Assembly (NCBI GenBank): GCA_020747065.1
Contig: JAGMVK010000001.1
Coordinates: forward strand, 1,054,001 to 1,118,000
Source of the DNA: Cadophora sp. MPI-SDFR-AT-0126
Taxonomy: Eukaryota; Ascomycota; Leotiomycetes; Helotiales; Ploettnerulaceae
Direction of reading: 5' to 3'
DNA length: 64,000 nt
The notes beneath the pieces are model-generated. The model was not told where the DNA came from, searched no databases, and saw only the letters and a list, made by a program, of their open reading frames with translations. Shown here piece by piece: positions 44,571-54,562 of this stretch. Made by a program: the position numbers and the translations under genes. Each line of letters begins with the position of its first letter. The first letter of the stretch is position 1.

Positions 44571-46252
44571 TCAGTACATTTCATAACGCCAGCCCATGTC
44601 CACCATCTCCTGGGTCACACCCCCTCTCATGACCTTTGCAATCTCAGTAGGGTCTCTAGAGTCCAGGCGCCTATTTTCGCGCAGAACAAACCAGCGGTAG
44701 AGGGTCAGCGTACACGCAAACAAGAAGGCGCAACCCATCAGCGTGCCCATTGCTGCGAAGAACTGAGGTGGCGCATAGTACAGATAAGAGGCCCAGATGT
44801 TGGCAGTTCCACCGATACAGTTGACAAGAGCACTCGCTGCTGCTCTCTTGGCCGTCGGTCGAGCCAAATGTAAGTTGATCGTCTTGTAGAGGAGTATTTG
44901 TGGCCCGACAGAGGAGAAGGGTAACACCATCATGGAGAAGTATCGCGCACCAATGTTGGTCGTAGCCATGGGAATGATGTACATCGAGCATGCGATCGCG
45001 ATACAGCACATGATGATCGGGTACACGGTATTCTTGCGATCCGAGTAGAAGGTGATGCCATAGTACACAAAGCCTGCGAGGATATATGGCGGTGCTGTCA
45101 ACAACAGGGAGACGGTACCGGTGTATCCAAGAGATTTGACGAGCGTGGGAAAGTAGTTGGCAATTGAACCCTGCGCCTGGGACATCATGTTGCAGAAGAT
45201 AAGCATTAGCAGCTTAGGGTCTGAAAGTGCTTGCATGAAGGACTTCAACACGCGCTCGTTCTCTGTACCCTCAGCTGCCCCTGCCTCAGACTCGATTCGC
45301 CATACAGCAAGATCCCGCTCGAACTTGTTCAGCATGCGGGCGTTGTGTGGGTACTCTGGCATAAAGAAAATACAGATCGATCCGATTCCAACGGTGGCAC
45401 AGCCTTCAACGATGAAAAGCCATCGCCAACCAGCAATACCATGTGCACCGTCGAGCTGAAAGATTGCAGCTGCAAAGAGACCACCGAAGGCATTGCCGAC
45501 TTGCTGCGCAATATAGAGCCCAGCCAGACGCTTGCCAAGTTCTCCTTTGGTGTACCACTAGACAGACTCGGGATCAGTATTGCTTTACTTGAGATCCAAT
45601 TCCCCAGATGATGCAAAAAACGACGGGGTTGTCTGAAGTGGACGACGTGGGTCCTCATCATTCTGAAACAATCTACGAAAATTTAGAGAAGACTCACAGT
45701 CGACAGAAAGTAGACGGCACCAGGGAAAAAGACTGCCTCGACGATTCCCAGGATAACACGAACAGCCAGTAGTTGTTCGTAAGTTTGAACAGCTGCTGTT
45801 GCACCAGAGATACCTCCCCAGATAACTGTTGCGGTACAGATGTACATTCCAGGTCGAGGGATCCTGGTGATGAGAAGGTTGGACGGGATCTGGAAGGGCA
45901 AGTATCCAACAAAGAGGATAGAGATGGCGGTAGCGAATTGCTGAGTTGTCATGTGGAGATCGTCGGTGATGCCTTGCAACTTGGCTGCCGATAAATTCTG
46001 ACGGTCAATGTAGTTGAGGATATATAGGATGCCGATGATAGGCAAGATGACAAGATCCATCTTGCGGACGAGTTTCTTGTTGAGTCGCGCCAGTTCCTCA
46101 GTACTAAGCTCGCGAAGAGACTCGGGCATGCGATTGATGTCGTTCATCTCACCAGCGGAGACTGAGTTGATGGCACCAAGATCATTTGACTTGATGTCTT
46201 TCTGCTGGTCATGGCTTGTCGCTGAAGCAGAGTCGGGGCGAGACAGCTCCAT
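44571..46252 (-). CDS. MFS anion:cation symporter (Dal5/Tna1-type), 513 aa
   Basis: This is a plasma-membrane importer of small organic anions, in the family that includes the yeast allantoate (Dal5) and nicotinate (Tna1) permeases. Exons are 45698-46252 and 44571-45557. The N-terminus is cytosolic and polar to residue 65. TM1 reads LVILPIIGILYILNYIDR, with the family hallmark YIDRQNLSAAKLQG. SNLLITRIPRPGMYI precedes TM4 and VRVILGIVEAVFFPGAVYFL is TM5. After the intron the WYTKGELGKRLAGLYIAQQ segment and PEYPHNARML follow; the C-terminal half carries six more helices. The start is 974 nt from the divergent aldolase gene, and a TATA-like box lies at 46402-46408. Context suggests import of the substrate degraded by the neighbouring enzymes; the substrate is unknown. 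Confidence 0.9.
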
Positions 46253-47226
46253 GTCGACTTCGATGAGCTGGAGAAGGAAGACTGATGAGTGTCTTTCCGC
46301 TCGAGAGGAAGCTATTGTCTGGAAAATGGACTAGACTTCAAGAGAAAAGTGATGAACTTCGGTGTCTGGTCATCGTACACTTGATGCCGCCGGGACTGTA
46401 GTTATATACCTAGGTAGATGTTGCACTGTCTGTTCGTCGACTCTGCTGTATAAGGTAGCTATGGCACTCTCAATAAGAAGATATATGGATGAGTCTTGAT
46501 TGGCCAATTCTCCATCAAGCCACGAACTCATGCTGGTTGCTGATATGGAAGTATTCAAGGAGTGGAGGAGGAGCCCCCCATTTCCGGTTACCATTTAAAT
46601 TCATACTGTGAATTATGACTTCGCTTGGGTCGAGAGGAGAGATAAGGGAGGAGTAGGAACGATGGGGTGGGTGTCACCTCGGGGTAGCCATGTCTGGTTA
46701 GTTTGGGAGGAGCCCCGAGCTCGCTTAATCACATTCGGCTTTTGACGGCTGTTGACATTCCAGCCAAGCTAGCCGAGCATGCTGTCCTTCTTTTCCCTCC
46801 ACTAATCCATTCATCCACTCCTCCCATTCTGCATTGCGTAGCCTTCATTTTGAGTATATGAATCAATACCCGCTATGAAGTAATCATGCCGCGGCTTTAA
46901 CTCTCACTCCTCCTGCTCCTCCTCGAAGCGAGCAAGGTGAGATCCTCGTGGACCTTTCCGGAGACACTCTGCCCTAGCTGGGAAAGGTTCACTTGCATAC
47001 TAAGGAAGCTGTTTCCCCAGCTACTTTTGCATTTTCATACCATGATCTTGTCTTTCTCAAATCGTATCTACCTCTTCTGACTTTGTCACACTCTTGTCTT
47101 TCTCGCAGTCATTTGGAAGACAGTTACCGTATTTGACGAGTTGTAATTGAGATTATTGCTTCAGAAGGCGTCCCTTTGGAAAGCGATCAACCCGTCTTCA
47201 CACAATCTGTATACGACACCGCCAGG
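46253..47226. promoter_or_regulatory. Divergent promoter region, symporter / aldolase
   Basis: This 974-nt region separates divergent start codons of two genes that probably act together, so shared regulatory sites are likely. It includes a TATA-like box for the symporter (46402-46408, minus) and a CCGCGG element at 46889-46894. The last 150 nt before the aldolase ATG are T/C-rich. Confidence 0.55.
46402..46408 (-). promoter_or_regulatory. TATA-like box of the anion:cation symporter
   Basis: TATATAA on the minus strand lies about 150 nt upstream of the symporter start codon. Function is inferred from position. Confidence 0.4.
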
Positions 47227-48051
47227 ATGACGGCCGTCAATGGTACTTCCACTACGTACGCGACTGCTCTTACAACCAAAGTTCAGAATCCCCGACTGCG
47301 TTTGCTTAACAAGCTCCGCGATGGAGAATACCCCTTGATGACCTTCATGGCTATTCCTTCTGTTCGCCAAGCGCAAATTGTCGCCTTGACTGGCCTTGAT
47401 GGCATCATCATCGATTGCGAACACGGCCATATCTCAGACGACTCCATGCATAACTCTGTCGCAGCCATCTCAGCTCTTGGCGTTTCTCCCATCATCCGCA
47501 TCCGTGGACCAGCACACGACATTCTCAAACGTGCATTAGATACTGGAGCGCACGGAGTCATGGTACCACAAGTAAACACAGCCGAGGAGGCAGTCTCAAT
47601 CGTGGCATCGAGCAAATTTCCACCGCAGGGCATACGAGGCCAGGGTTCTGCTTTCCCAGCCATTGGCCATGGGTTGACGACCCCGGAGTACATGAAGAGC
47701 GCAAACGAGACAATCATTACCATGATCCAGATCGAGACGAGGGCAGGTGTAGAGAACGTAGATGCCATTGCAGCGGTGCCTGGGGTGGACATGGTGTTTA
47801 TTGGTCCTAACGATTTGGCACAAGCACTTTTGGGCTACACTCCGGCAAGAGGTGATGAGCCTGAGTTTGTGGAAGCGATAGAGAAGATCGTCGAGGCGGC
47901 AAGGAAACATGGGAAGTGGGCAGCGCGGATGGTAAATAATGGCGTCACTGCAAAGGAAGGACGGAAGAAGTACGATACTGTGGCCATGACAGGTGATACG
48001 AAGGCAATTCAGAACTGGTATATCTCTGAAATTGAGGTTGCCAACTCATAG
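47227..48051 (+). CDS. HpcH/HpaI family aldolase, 274 aa
   Basis: This is a metal-dependent class II aldolase of the HpcH/HpaI (2-keto-3-deoxy / 4-hydroxy-2-oxo acid) family. Such enzymes cleave hydroxy-oxo acids to pyruvate plus an aldehyde. It is a single exon; the ATG at 47227 is the first in frame after a TTG-only extension. After a short N-terminal region come LTGLDGIIIDCEHGH and SPIIRIRGPAHDILKRALD. Then comes GAHGVMVPQVNTAEEA, with the conserved GIRG later in PPQGIRGQG. Next are MIQIETRAGVENV (metal-binding Glu) and VDMVFIGPNDLA (metal-binding Asp). The metal and substrate residues look intact. It lies between a divergent anion symporter and a RidA-type gene, consistent with catabolism of an imported acid; the precise substrate is not shown. 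Confidence 0.9.
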   Translation: MTAVNGTSTTYATALTTKVQNPRLRLLNKLRDGEYPLMTFMAIPSVRQAQIVALTGLDGIIIDCEHGHISDDSMHNSVAAISALGVSPIIRIRGPAHDILKRALDTGAHGVMVPQVNTAEEAVSIVASSKFPPQGIRGQGSAFPAIGHGLTTPEYMKSANETIITMIQIETRAGVENVDAIAAVPGVDMVFIGPNDLAQALLGYTPARGDEPEFVEAIEKIVEAARKHGKWAARMVNNGVTAKEGRKKYDTVAMTGDTKAIQNWYISEIEVANS

Positions 48052-48500
48052 AATATCTATTGCTTACAACTTTCTTCCCAAATTAGACGAAATAGATGAA
48101 TTACACTAAATGTGTGAACATGCCTGGATTTGTTCTCTCGAATGACCTGCTCCCTGGTGGACTCTGGATGAAGCCTGGGGAGCATTGTAAGACCCTGTAT
48201 ATCGCCGAAGTATACGTACGGTAGTTTTCGAACCAAACTTTGATCTGCTTCAGAGCATGACAGACTTCGTGTTTCTGATACTCCGATACTGTCTTTTCCC
48301 GCGGAAGAAAGCCACCAACTCCGATGGCTAGAATTATAATTAAACATGATAGCTGACTAGAATTTCATCCAAAAAATTTACATCGCATAGCAACATGAAC
48401 CATCATTCAACAGTCCATCGACAAGGCAAGTGTTTTGAAAATTCTTTGGCTCATTTATGTTCAACAAACATCCAGATTATGTTTGAACCCCCTTCCCAAA
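48052..48500. other. Convergent 3' flanks
   Basis: This is the interval between the stop codons of the aldolase (plus) and the RidA-type gene (minus). No feature is recognised. Confidence 0.5.
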
Positions 48501-48991
48501 CTACGCCTGCGCAATACACTCAATCTCAATCACCGTCCCATTCCCCGGTGCCACAGCCTGCAGACACGAGCGTGCGGGCATCGGCTGGGGGAGAAAATCA
48601 ATATACACCTCATTCATAGCCGCGAAATCCTTCATGTCCGCCAAATATACATTGTACTTGACGACCTGCTCAAGCGAAGATCCCGCCAATTCGAGAACTT
48701 CTTTGAGGTTCTGTAGAACGGTTCTCTGTGTTGTTTGTGGCCATTAGCGAGGTTGTACGTGAAGGGCGAATTGGTTGACGGAATAGTAAGGGGTCACCAA
48801 CAGTTGCGCTTTTGATCTCGCCAGTTGCGGTCTGTCCTGCGCAGAAGACGAGACCTGGGACTTTGACTGCTGGGCCTGAAAAGTAAATGATATTAGCTTA
48901 TCGGACACTTCTTTCCGTTTGTCTTCAGAGAAAACTTGCAGTTGTGTGGCTTAGTTGGGAATTTCTCGCTGGAGATAAGTTGACGAGACAT
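48501..48991 (-). CDS. RidA/YjgF-family protein (enamine/imine deaminase); first exon unresolved
   Basis: RidA-family proteins hydrolyse reactive enamine/imine intermediates and often sit beside amino-acid or N-heterocycle degradation genes. Clear exons are 48501-48725 and about 48802-48875. The spliced protein has PAVKVPGLVFCAGQTATG, then LQNLKEVLELAGSSLEQVVK, YNVYLADMKDFAAMN and the C-terminal ARSCLQAVAPGNGT with the conserved Arg. The middle junction uses a GTTGGT donor. The 5' end is uncertain: an ATG at 48991 (MSRQLISSEKFP) looks right by homology, but the obvious GTTTTC donor joins out of frame. Only a weak GTCAAC donor keeps frame, giving a 101-aa product. A missed exon or a broken gene are alternatives. 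It is next to the aldolase in the putative cluster. Confidence 0.65.
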
Positions 48992-49792
48992 TTTGCGTTT
49001 GTTCCCAAGAGAAATGGTGGAAGTTGACTTAAGTTGAGAATTTGGAATTTTGGGCGATGGGTGAAGTGGAATTGAATAAAGCGTGTGAAATGAACAAGTA
49101 ACAAAGTAGCAACATGGGAGAAGTAAAGAGGCAGAAATGAACAAGTCAGCAAGCTAGTAATGAACCTTCCGCCAAACTCCCACTTTCAGTCACTGTCCAT
49201 CAAAGTAACCGTCGCTTAGTTGTCACATCAGCGAATGGAGAATCTGCTTGAGTAGAGTCGGAGGAGCTCTTTTGAGCTGTTCTGCCTTACTTCTTACGAC
49301 CAATCTGTCAGTACCTGCTCATCCCTGACAGGACTTGAAGCTCTAGTGTGCCGGGTGCCTTATCTTACAGTACGCGCTGCAGTAGTGAAAGCGCAGTAGC
49401 GTTGGTGCACCGCTGCGGGGCCGGGAGGAGCTCCTGCCAAGGACCCCCATCCTCATGGATCCCGCTCTTTCTCCAGGATTACAGTATCCGAGATGTGGGA
49501 AAACAAGGGGGAGGAGGGAGAGGAGTTGATGAGCACGTCTAGCAAACATAGCCGTGTAAGATGGAGGAGAGATCTTACCATTTTCCCTTACATGTGGTCT
49601 GATGGAGTGAAGTCGCCTCATTTTCACAACATCTTAATTCTACATTTAAGTAGGCATCTCTATGTATAAGAGGAGACACTGTCTCCCATGTTGTGGTTAT
49701 TCCTGCTCACAACAACAGGCACGTCATTCTGATATTATTTGTTCAAGAGTCAAAAGTCCTTTTCATCTTCGCCACGACAAATCGACCACAAA
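48992..49792. promoter_or_regulatory. Divergent promoter region, RidA / dioxygenase
   Basis: This interval separates two divergent start codons in the putative catabolic cluster. A GC-richer block lies at 49370-49460. No gene is recognised. Confidence 0.5.
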
Positions 49793-51121
49793 ATGTCAAA
49801 AGCCACCCCTTTCAACCCCCCTCCAGCAAATCTCCCTGGCAAACCCACCGTACCAGAATGGATCCCACCACCAGTCACAAAGATTTCTCACAACTTTGCA
49901 ACTCTGAAGTCCATTGATCTGTCGTTAATGGACTCTGAAGACCCCGCTGTTGTGCAGAATCTTGTGGATCAGGTCAAAACTGCTATTCGAGATGACGGTT
50001 TCCTTTTTCTCGAGAACTACGGAATTTCGCTGGAGCAGGTACGTGATACTTGCTTTGCACATTCATTACATCTAGGATACTTACTTTCGGTGCCAGTTGC
50101 ATCGGCAATTTGCCCTGGCTCAATACCTTTACCACAACATTAGCGAAGAGGAGAAGTCCCGCCTCCTCTTCGACCCAGAGACAGGAAGATGGTCCGGCTA
50201 CAAACATCCATATGGATTCAAGGCAAGAATAATTTGCTCTACTCTATATAAGCCATTGAGCCGAGACTAATATTATGCTTCGTCCAGAAAACGAGGGCTA
50301 TTCCAGACGGCATCGAACAATTCAACTGGTACAAGGATGATTGGGAAGATATTGATCGCACTCCAAAGTGTTTGCACCCCTTCATCGACGAGATTGAAGC
50401 ATTCTGCAACTACCTTACTGGCTCCGTCAATCGCCGTCTACTCACACTCTTCTCCCGTGTACTTGAGCTCCCCGATAGCTACCTCTGGGACAATGTTCAG
50501 TCACATGGCGGGCCAACTGGCGAGGGTTACTTTCGTCACGCCCTCTTTCGTCCTGTTGAGAAGACCACCGAGGAGGCATCAAAAGGTCTGCGTATGCATG
50601 GACACACCGACTTCGGTCTCACTACCCTGCTATTCTCGGTTCCTATCTCGTGCTTGCAAATCTGGGGACGTGACGAGCAGTGGTACTACGTCCCTTACAA
50701 GCCTGGCGCGCTTGTCATCAACATCGGCGACACTCTCGAGATTGTTTCCGGCGGTCACTTCAAAGCCACACGCCATCGGGTGTTCAAACCTCCTGTTGAT
50801 CAGCTCCAGCAGGAGCGTCTCTCGCTTGTGCTCTTCAACAGCTCTGTTGGTGATTTGAGCATGGCGCCTGCGGCATCATCACCTCTCATTCAGCGGGAAG
50901 GATGTATCGAAGAACAAGGAGTGTACAAGGAGTACGCCAAGAGGATGAGTGCCGGTCAGCCTGTACCAACGAATCGTCAATGGCGCGAGATGCAAATCTC
51001 TACTGCAACAGACCCGACGGATACTGTTCGCAATCGCATTGGTGCTGACCAGGTCCTTATCAATGGCAAGCTCATGCACCAACGGGAGTACATGGGTCTC
51101 AAAGTTGTTCTGCCAGTTTAA
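49793..51121 (+). CDS. IPNS-like 2-oxoglutarate/Fe(II)-dependent dioxygenase, 401 aa
   Basis: This is an oxygenase of the isopenicillin N synthase-like 2OG-Fe(II) superfamily; relatives hydroxylate or oxidise small molecules using 2-oxoglutarate. Exons are 49793-50038, 50097-50222 and 50288-51121. The second intron appears to be GC-AG, since no GT donor preserves the reading GYKHPYGFK then KTRAIPDGIEQFNWYKDDW. The N-terminal DIOX_N segment has VKTAIRDDGFLFLENYGI. The Fe-binding triad is His230 and Asp232 in MHGHTDFG, plus the distal His in FKATRHRV; the 2OG-binding Arg is in ERLSLVLF. The C-terminal extension (about 80 residues after the core) is longer than in IPNS. Neighbours suggest a role in degrading or modifying an imported acid; the substrate is unknown. 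Confidence 0.9.
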
Positions 51122-51778
51122 TCAAAATGCGGAAACCGTATTTGACAATCTCCAACGTCCCACAAAGAGACGGCTGGATTTATTCTATAACGTAGAAAGG
51201 GGTCCTGTATCTTTTACTTTTTTTTTTTATTTCGAGCTTTTGAAACAGTCATGTACATAACCCAAGACTTGCAGTTACATACCTATTATGAGGAATATAA
51301 CGACAGTTTTCGCTTGTACTACGAGTGTTCAACGGGACGTAGCTCAGAAATTTTTCTTCTATCTAACCACTGATTACAGTTCTCGGTTACATTCTTGTCC
51401 CGCTCGTGATACAAATTCAACGTAAGTGGCTAGCTCTGCAAAAAGCTCACTCTTGACGAACTGGATGTTGAATTGAAGGCTTGTATCATGCACGGTCCAC
51501 GTCGTAAAACATTCAAAATCGAGGGGCAGGTCTCAAATCACCACCGGGCCCAGTTGACTATTTACATACCGCCACTCGTAAGCGAGCTCTCTGGTTGGCT
51601 GGTCTCGAGATAAGACATCCCGGGCTACCCCATATTCTCGATAGCCGATGCCCCCGCCCACTTTTACAACCTACCTAACGGTCAAGCATCCTCAATCCTC
51701 ACGACCTACATACCAAGCTACCTGGATACTCACTGTGATAATACACCCACTCTTCGCCCGACCGCCTCTGACTACAAT
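51122..51778. promoter_or_regulatory. Intergenic region, promoter of the C2H2 regulator
   Basis: This region contains the 3' flank of the dioxygenase gene, with a long T run near 51216-51228, and the promoter and C-rich leader of the C2H2 regulator. No gene is recognised. Confidence 0.5.
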
Positions 51779-53848
51779 ATGTCTGTCTCTGTCACAAGCG
51801 CAGAGGCAGGTACGCCACCCACACGGCTGCAGCCCTATCAGTGCCAGACATGTGGGAGTCGCTTCACCCGCTACGAGAATCTAAAACGACATGCTGCGGT
51901 GCATTCTCGCTCTGGAGGTGAAGCTTCTCTCCCCTGCGGATTTTGCCAGACGACCTTCTCACGTCGAGATCTGCGTTCTCGGCATATCAAGAAGAAACAT
52001 CCCGAGCAGCTAGAACGACGAGCCAGCAACTGTCGTGATGAGAATATATTCAGAGATGACTCTCGACTCCGAGAGAATGAATCTTCTTCGTCTGTGCTCC
52101 CCCAAGAGATATCATTTGGATTGCATGGACCATCTCAGCACTCCCTCGCCAACATGGAGTCGATTAACGGCAACTGGGTTGAGCCTCCAGATTTGCCATT
52201 TGGGCAACCGTCGCTTTTTCACTATAATCAAGACCATCTCAGTCTCTCTCATGTCATGAATAATTCGACCAACAGACAAACGGACAGCGAGCCTGCCCAC
52301 GGACTAGCTCAGCCACCGTCAAGGAGTAATGCGAAAGACGCTGATCCCAATGGTATCGCGCAAAATCTGCTGCTGGAACCATCTGGCGTTCGCTCCACGT
52401 ATTCCTTCGACTCCCAAATTCAGACCAACTCACCACCCCCATCGTACATCCCAGAAGGCTTATCGCCTAAAGATGTGGGACATCTTATGGATGATTGGTT
52501 CCCGTCGCCGTCCCAGTCGGCGAGGGGATATCAACTCTACTTCAGTAATGTTTCGCAGTTTGTACCATTTCTGCATCGGCCAACCTTCGACGCCACTGAA
52601 ACACCTCGCCATCTGGGTCTTAGTATGCTCTGCTTAGCCTATCAATACGGCGAAGATCCAGACTGCAACCACGAAGTAGGATCTGGCGAAAGACTATCTC
52701 AGCGTTGCTTCCACCGAGCTCGTGTGGTCGCAGCGGAAGAAGAGGAACGAGTCGTCGGCCTGGCTGAAACAATCGTCCTGGTTCAAGCATACTGGCTGCT
52801 CCAAGTCTACGTAATGATGTACCTCTGTGGTTCCGACTCGGCATACGGCCACAAGATGCACTCTCGAATGATATCGCTCACCCGATTCGGAGGGTTGACA
52901 CAACCAACGCCAGTCGAGTCTACAGCAACCGAAGACCTGGACGACCTATGGCGGGAATTCATTAAAACCGAGTCGCACAAACGGACAGTTCTTGCTGTCC
53001 ATCAAATCGATGCTCTGTGGTACCAACTATTTTCTATCCCACGATCGCTCTCGCATCTTGAAATCAAGCATGATTTGCCATGTCCAGAAGATTGTTGGAC
53101 GGCGGTCTCCTCTGCTCTATGGGCACACAGAATACTGGCAGCTAGACAGTCGACTCCTTTGGTACCATACTCAGATGCCATTAAGGTATTCTTGTCTCCT
53201 AATCCCGACATCGACTCTCTCCCGAAATTTGATCTGTACGGAGCTATCAACATTGCACAATTCCTACTTTCGAGCGCCCGCGAGGTGTCTGGCTGGTCTA
53301 CAATGACAGGAAGGCTCAGCTTAGAGCGATTTGAGCCTCTACAAACATCACTTTTCGCACTCGAGCGTCTGATAAGACATCAAACGGAGACAACAAAGTC
53401 GACACACGCGATATCATGTGAGGCTACATGGGAGATGGCGATGCTTGAACTGCTCCTCTGGTCGCCTCTCCATACATCTGGAATTGTGGGAGGAAGCGTA
53501 GATCTATTCCTTACCCAATCCACGTATCTTGCGTCCTCGTGTCAACTCTTGCACGAGACAGTCACGAAAAACGCCGCTCATCCCCATGTCGATTGGTTTC
53601 TGAGCTATCTCGAGACCACGCCGATATTCGAGTTCGAACCGCCGTGGCTCATTCTGTATGCCTACAAAGCTTTTTTGATCGCGTGGCAGCTTGTGCGTGA
53701 AGGGTTTCCGAGAGCAATGCTCATCGTTGGCGTCAGTGACGGTGATGTTCATGGCGCTGTTTTGTGGGCAAGGAGGGTTTTCCATCGAAAACATCGACAG
53801 CGACTGAGCAAACTCATCGATACATGTTTAGATAGTCTGGAAGAATAA
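51779..53848 (+). CDS. C2H2 zinc-finger transcription factor with Fungal_trans domain, 689 aa
   Basis: This is a nuclear regulator with two N-terminal classical zinc fingers and a fungal-specific transcription factor domain. Finger 1 (residues 22-42) has Cys22, Cys25, His38 and His42. Finger 2 (53-74) has Cys53, Cys56, His69 and His74, followed by a basic RRAS segment. A Ser/Gln/Pro-rich linker spans about 85-240. The Fungal_trans region follows (YQLYFSNVSQFVPFLHRPTF, LSMLCLAYQYGED, AETIVLVQAYWLLQVYVMMY). The gene is intronless, which is uncommon for this length but supported by one open frame of 690 codons. This architecture matches pathway regulators such as HxnR of nicotinate catabolism, among others. 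Its place beside the oxygenase, RidA, aldolase and symporter genes makes it the probable cluster regulator. Confidence 0.9.
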   Translation: MSVSVTSAEAGTPPTRLQPYQCQTCGSRFTRYENLKRHAAVHSRSGGEASLPCGFCQTTFSRRDLRSRHIKKKHPEQLERRASNCRDENIFRDDSRLRENESSSSVLPQEISFGLHGPSQHSLANMESINGNWVEPPDLPFGQPSLFHYNQDHLSLSHVMNNSTNRQTDSEPAHGLAQPPSRSNAKDADPNGIAQNLLLEPSGVRSTYSFDSQIQTNSPPPSYIPEGLSPKDVGHLMDDWFPSPSQSARGYQLYFSNVSQFVPFLHRPTFDATETPRHLGLSMLCLAYQYGEDPDCNHEVGSGERLSQRCFHRARVVAAEEEERVVGLAETIVLVQAYWLLQVYVMMYLCGSDSAYGHKMHSRMISLTRFGGLTQPTPVESTATEDLDDLWREFIKTESHKRTVLAVHQIDALWYQLFSIPRSLSHLEIKHDLPCPEDCWTAVSSALWAHRILAARQSTPLVPYSDAIKVFLSPNPDIDSLPKFDLYGAINIAQFLLSSAREVSGWSTMTGRLSLERFEPLQTSLFALERLIRHQTETTKSTHAISCEATWEMAMLELLLWSPLHTSGIVGGSVDLFLTQSTYLASSCQLLHETVTKNAAHPHVDWFLSYLETTPIFEFEPPWLILYAYKAFLIAWQLVREGFPRAMLIVGVSDGDVHGAVLWARRVFHRKHRQRLSKLIDTCLDSLEE

Positions 53849-54562
53849 CGATGTTATTCTGCCAAAAAGTGCTTAAGTCTTTAGTTTACAGTGTTTGGCT
53901 GCATTCTGGAAGCGAGGGTCAGCCTTGTCACGCAAGGCTGAAGAAAGTCTGCAGCCAAGACACTAGCGTCGTGCTAGTGGAACCCGCCTTCAAAAAGAAA
54001 TCGGCTCCAGCAAAATCTCTGTCCCTCCTTACCAACCACCACTATTTTCATCCTCGATCGATGGCTGCAAATTCCACCACGCCGCTGCTGCAGCACCTGA
54101 GAATAAAGTATTCTCGATCAATCATTCCCAGTTCAATGGCTTGTACATCTCGTCTCAAGCCTTGGGTCGATGGAACAGATTGTAGCAACTGGTAAGCATG
54201 CCCAAGCCAAAGAAGGATGTGGATTGAGATGAAGAAAGAGGAGGAACACATCAGCTTCAAAATTAAATGCTAGAGCCCGCCGTATCCATTCCAAGAACGA
54301 GCGAGTGTGGACAATGAAGCAAGAGGAACATCCAGGTCGCGATTTTGATTCTTCGAGACCTTCCTTGGGGTAACAATCTGCCAGGTTCCTTTGTGAATCT
54401 GGTGCTTGGTGCTCTTTGGAGACATACACCTATAGTTATTTTACCCTGCACTCAAAAATTTATAGTCGTCCTCAATTCAGTTCTGAACATCTTTTTTTTT
54501 TTGTGTTTCTGGCGTCCTAGTTCCAGTGTTCCACTTGTGCTTGTGGTTTTGGTTTAATGAGA
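53849..54562. other. Convergent 3' flanks with inverted-repeat structure
   Basis: This interval lies between the stop codons of the C2H2 regulator (plus) and the DUF1264 gene (minus). It holds the nested inverted repeats at 53891-53979 and a T run at 54491-54502. No gene is recognised. Confidence 0.6.
53891..53979. repeat. Nested perfect inverted repeats (possible structured RNA or MITE-like element)
   Basis: An outer pair TTGGCTGCA (53895-53903) and TGCAGCCAA (53950-53958) encloses an inner hairpin of CAGCCTTG (53920-53927) and CAAGGCTG (53933-53940) with a 5-nt loop. Directly after, CACTAGC (53961-53967) and GCTAGTG (53973-53979) form a third perfect stem with a 5-nt loop. The outer stem can extend through GTGT (53891) and ACAC (53960) with one bulge. 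It begins 43 nt after the regulator stop codon. Confidence 0.6.

Noticed and set aside
47176..47226. N-terminal extension of the HpcH/HpaI aldolase
   Set aside because: It depends on a TTG start; the ATG at 47227 is the first in frame and fits the family.
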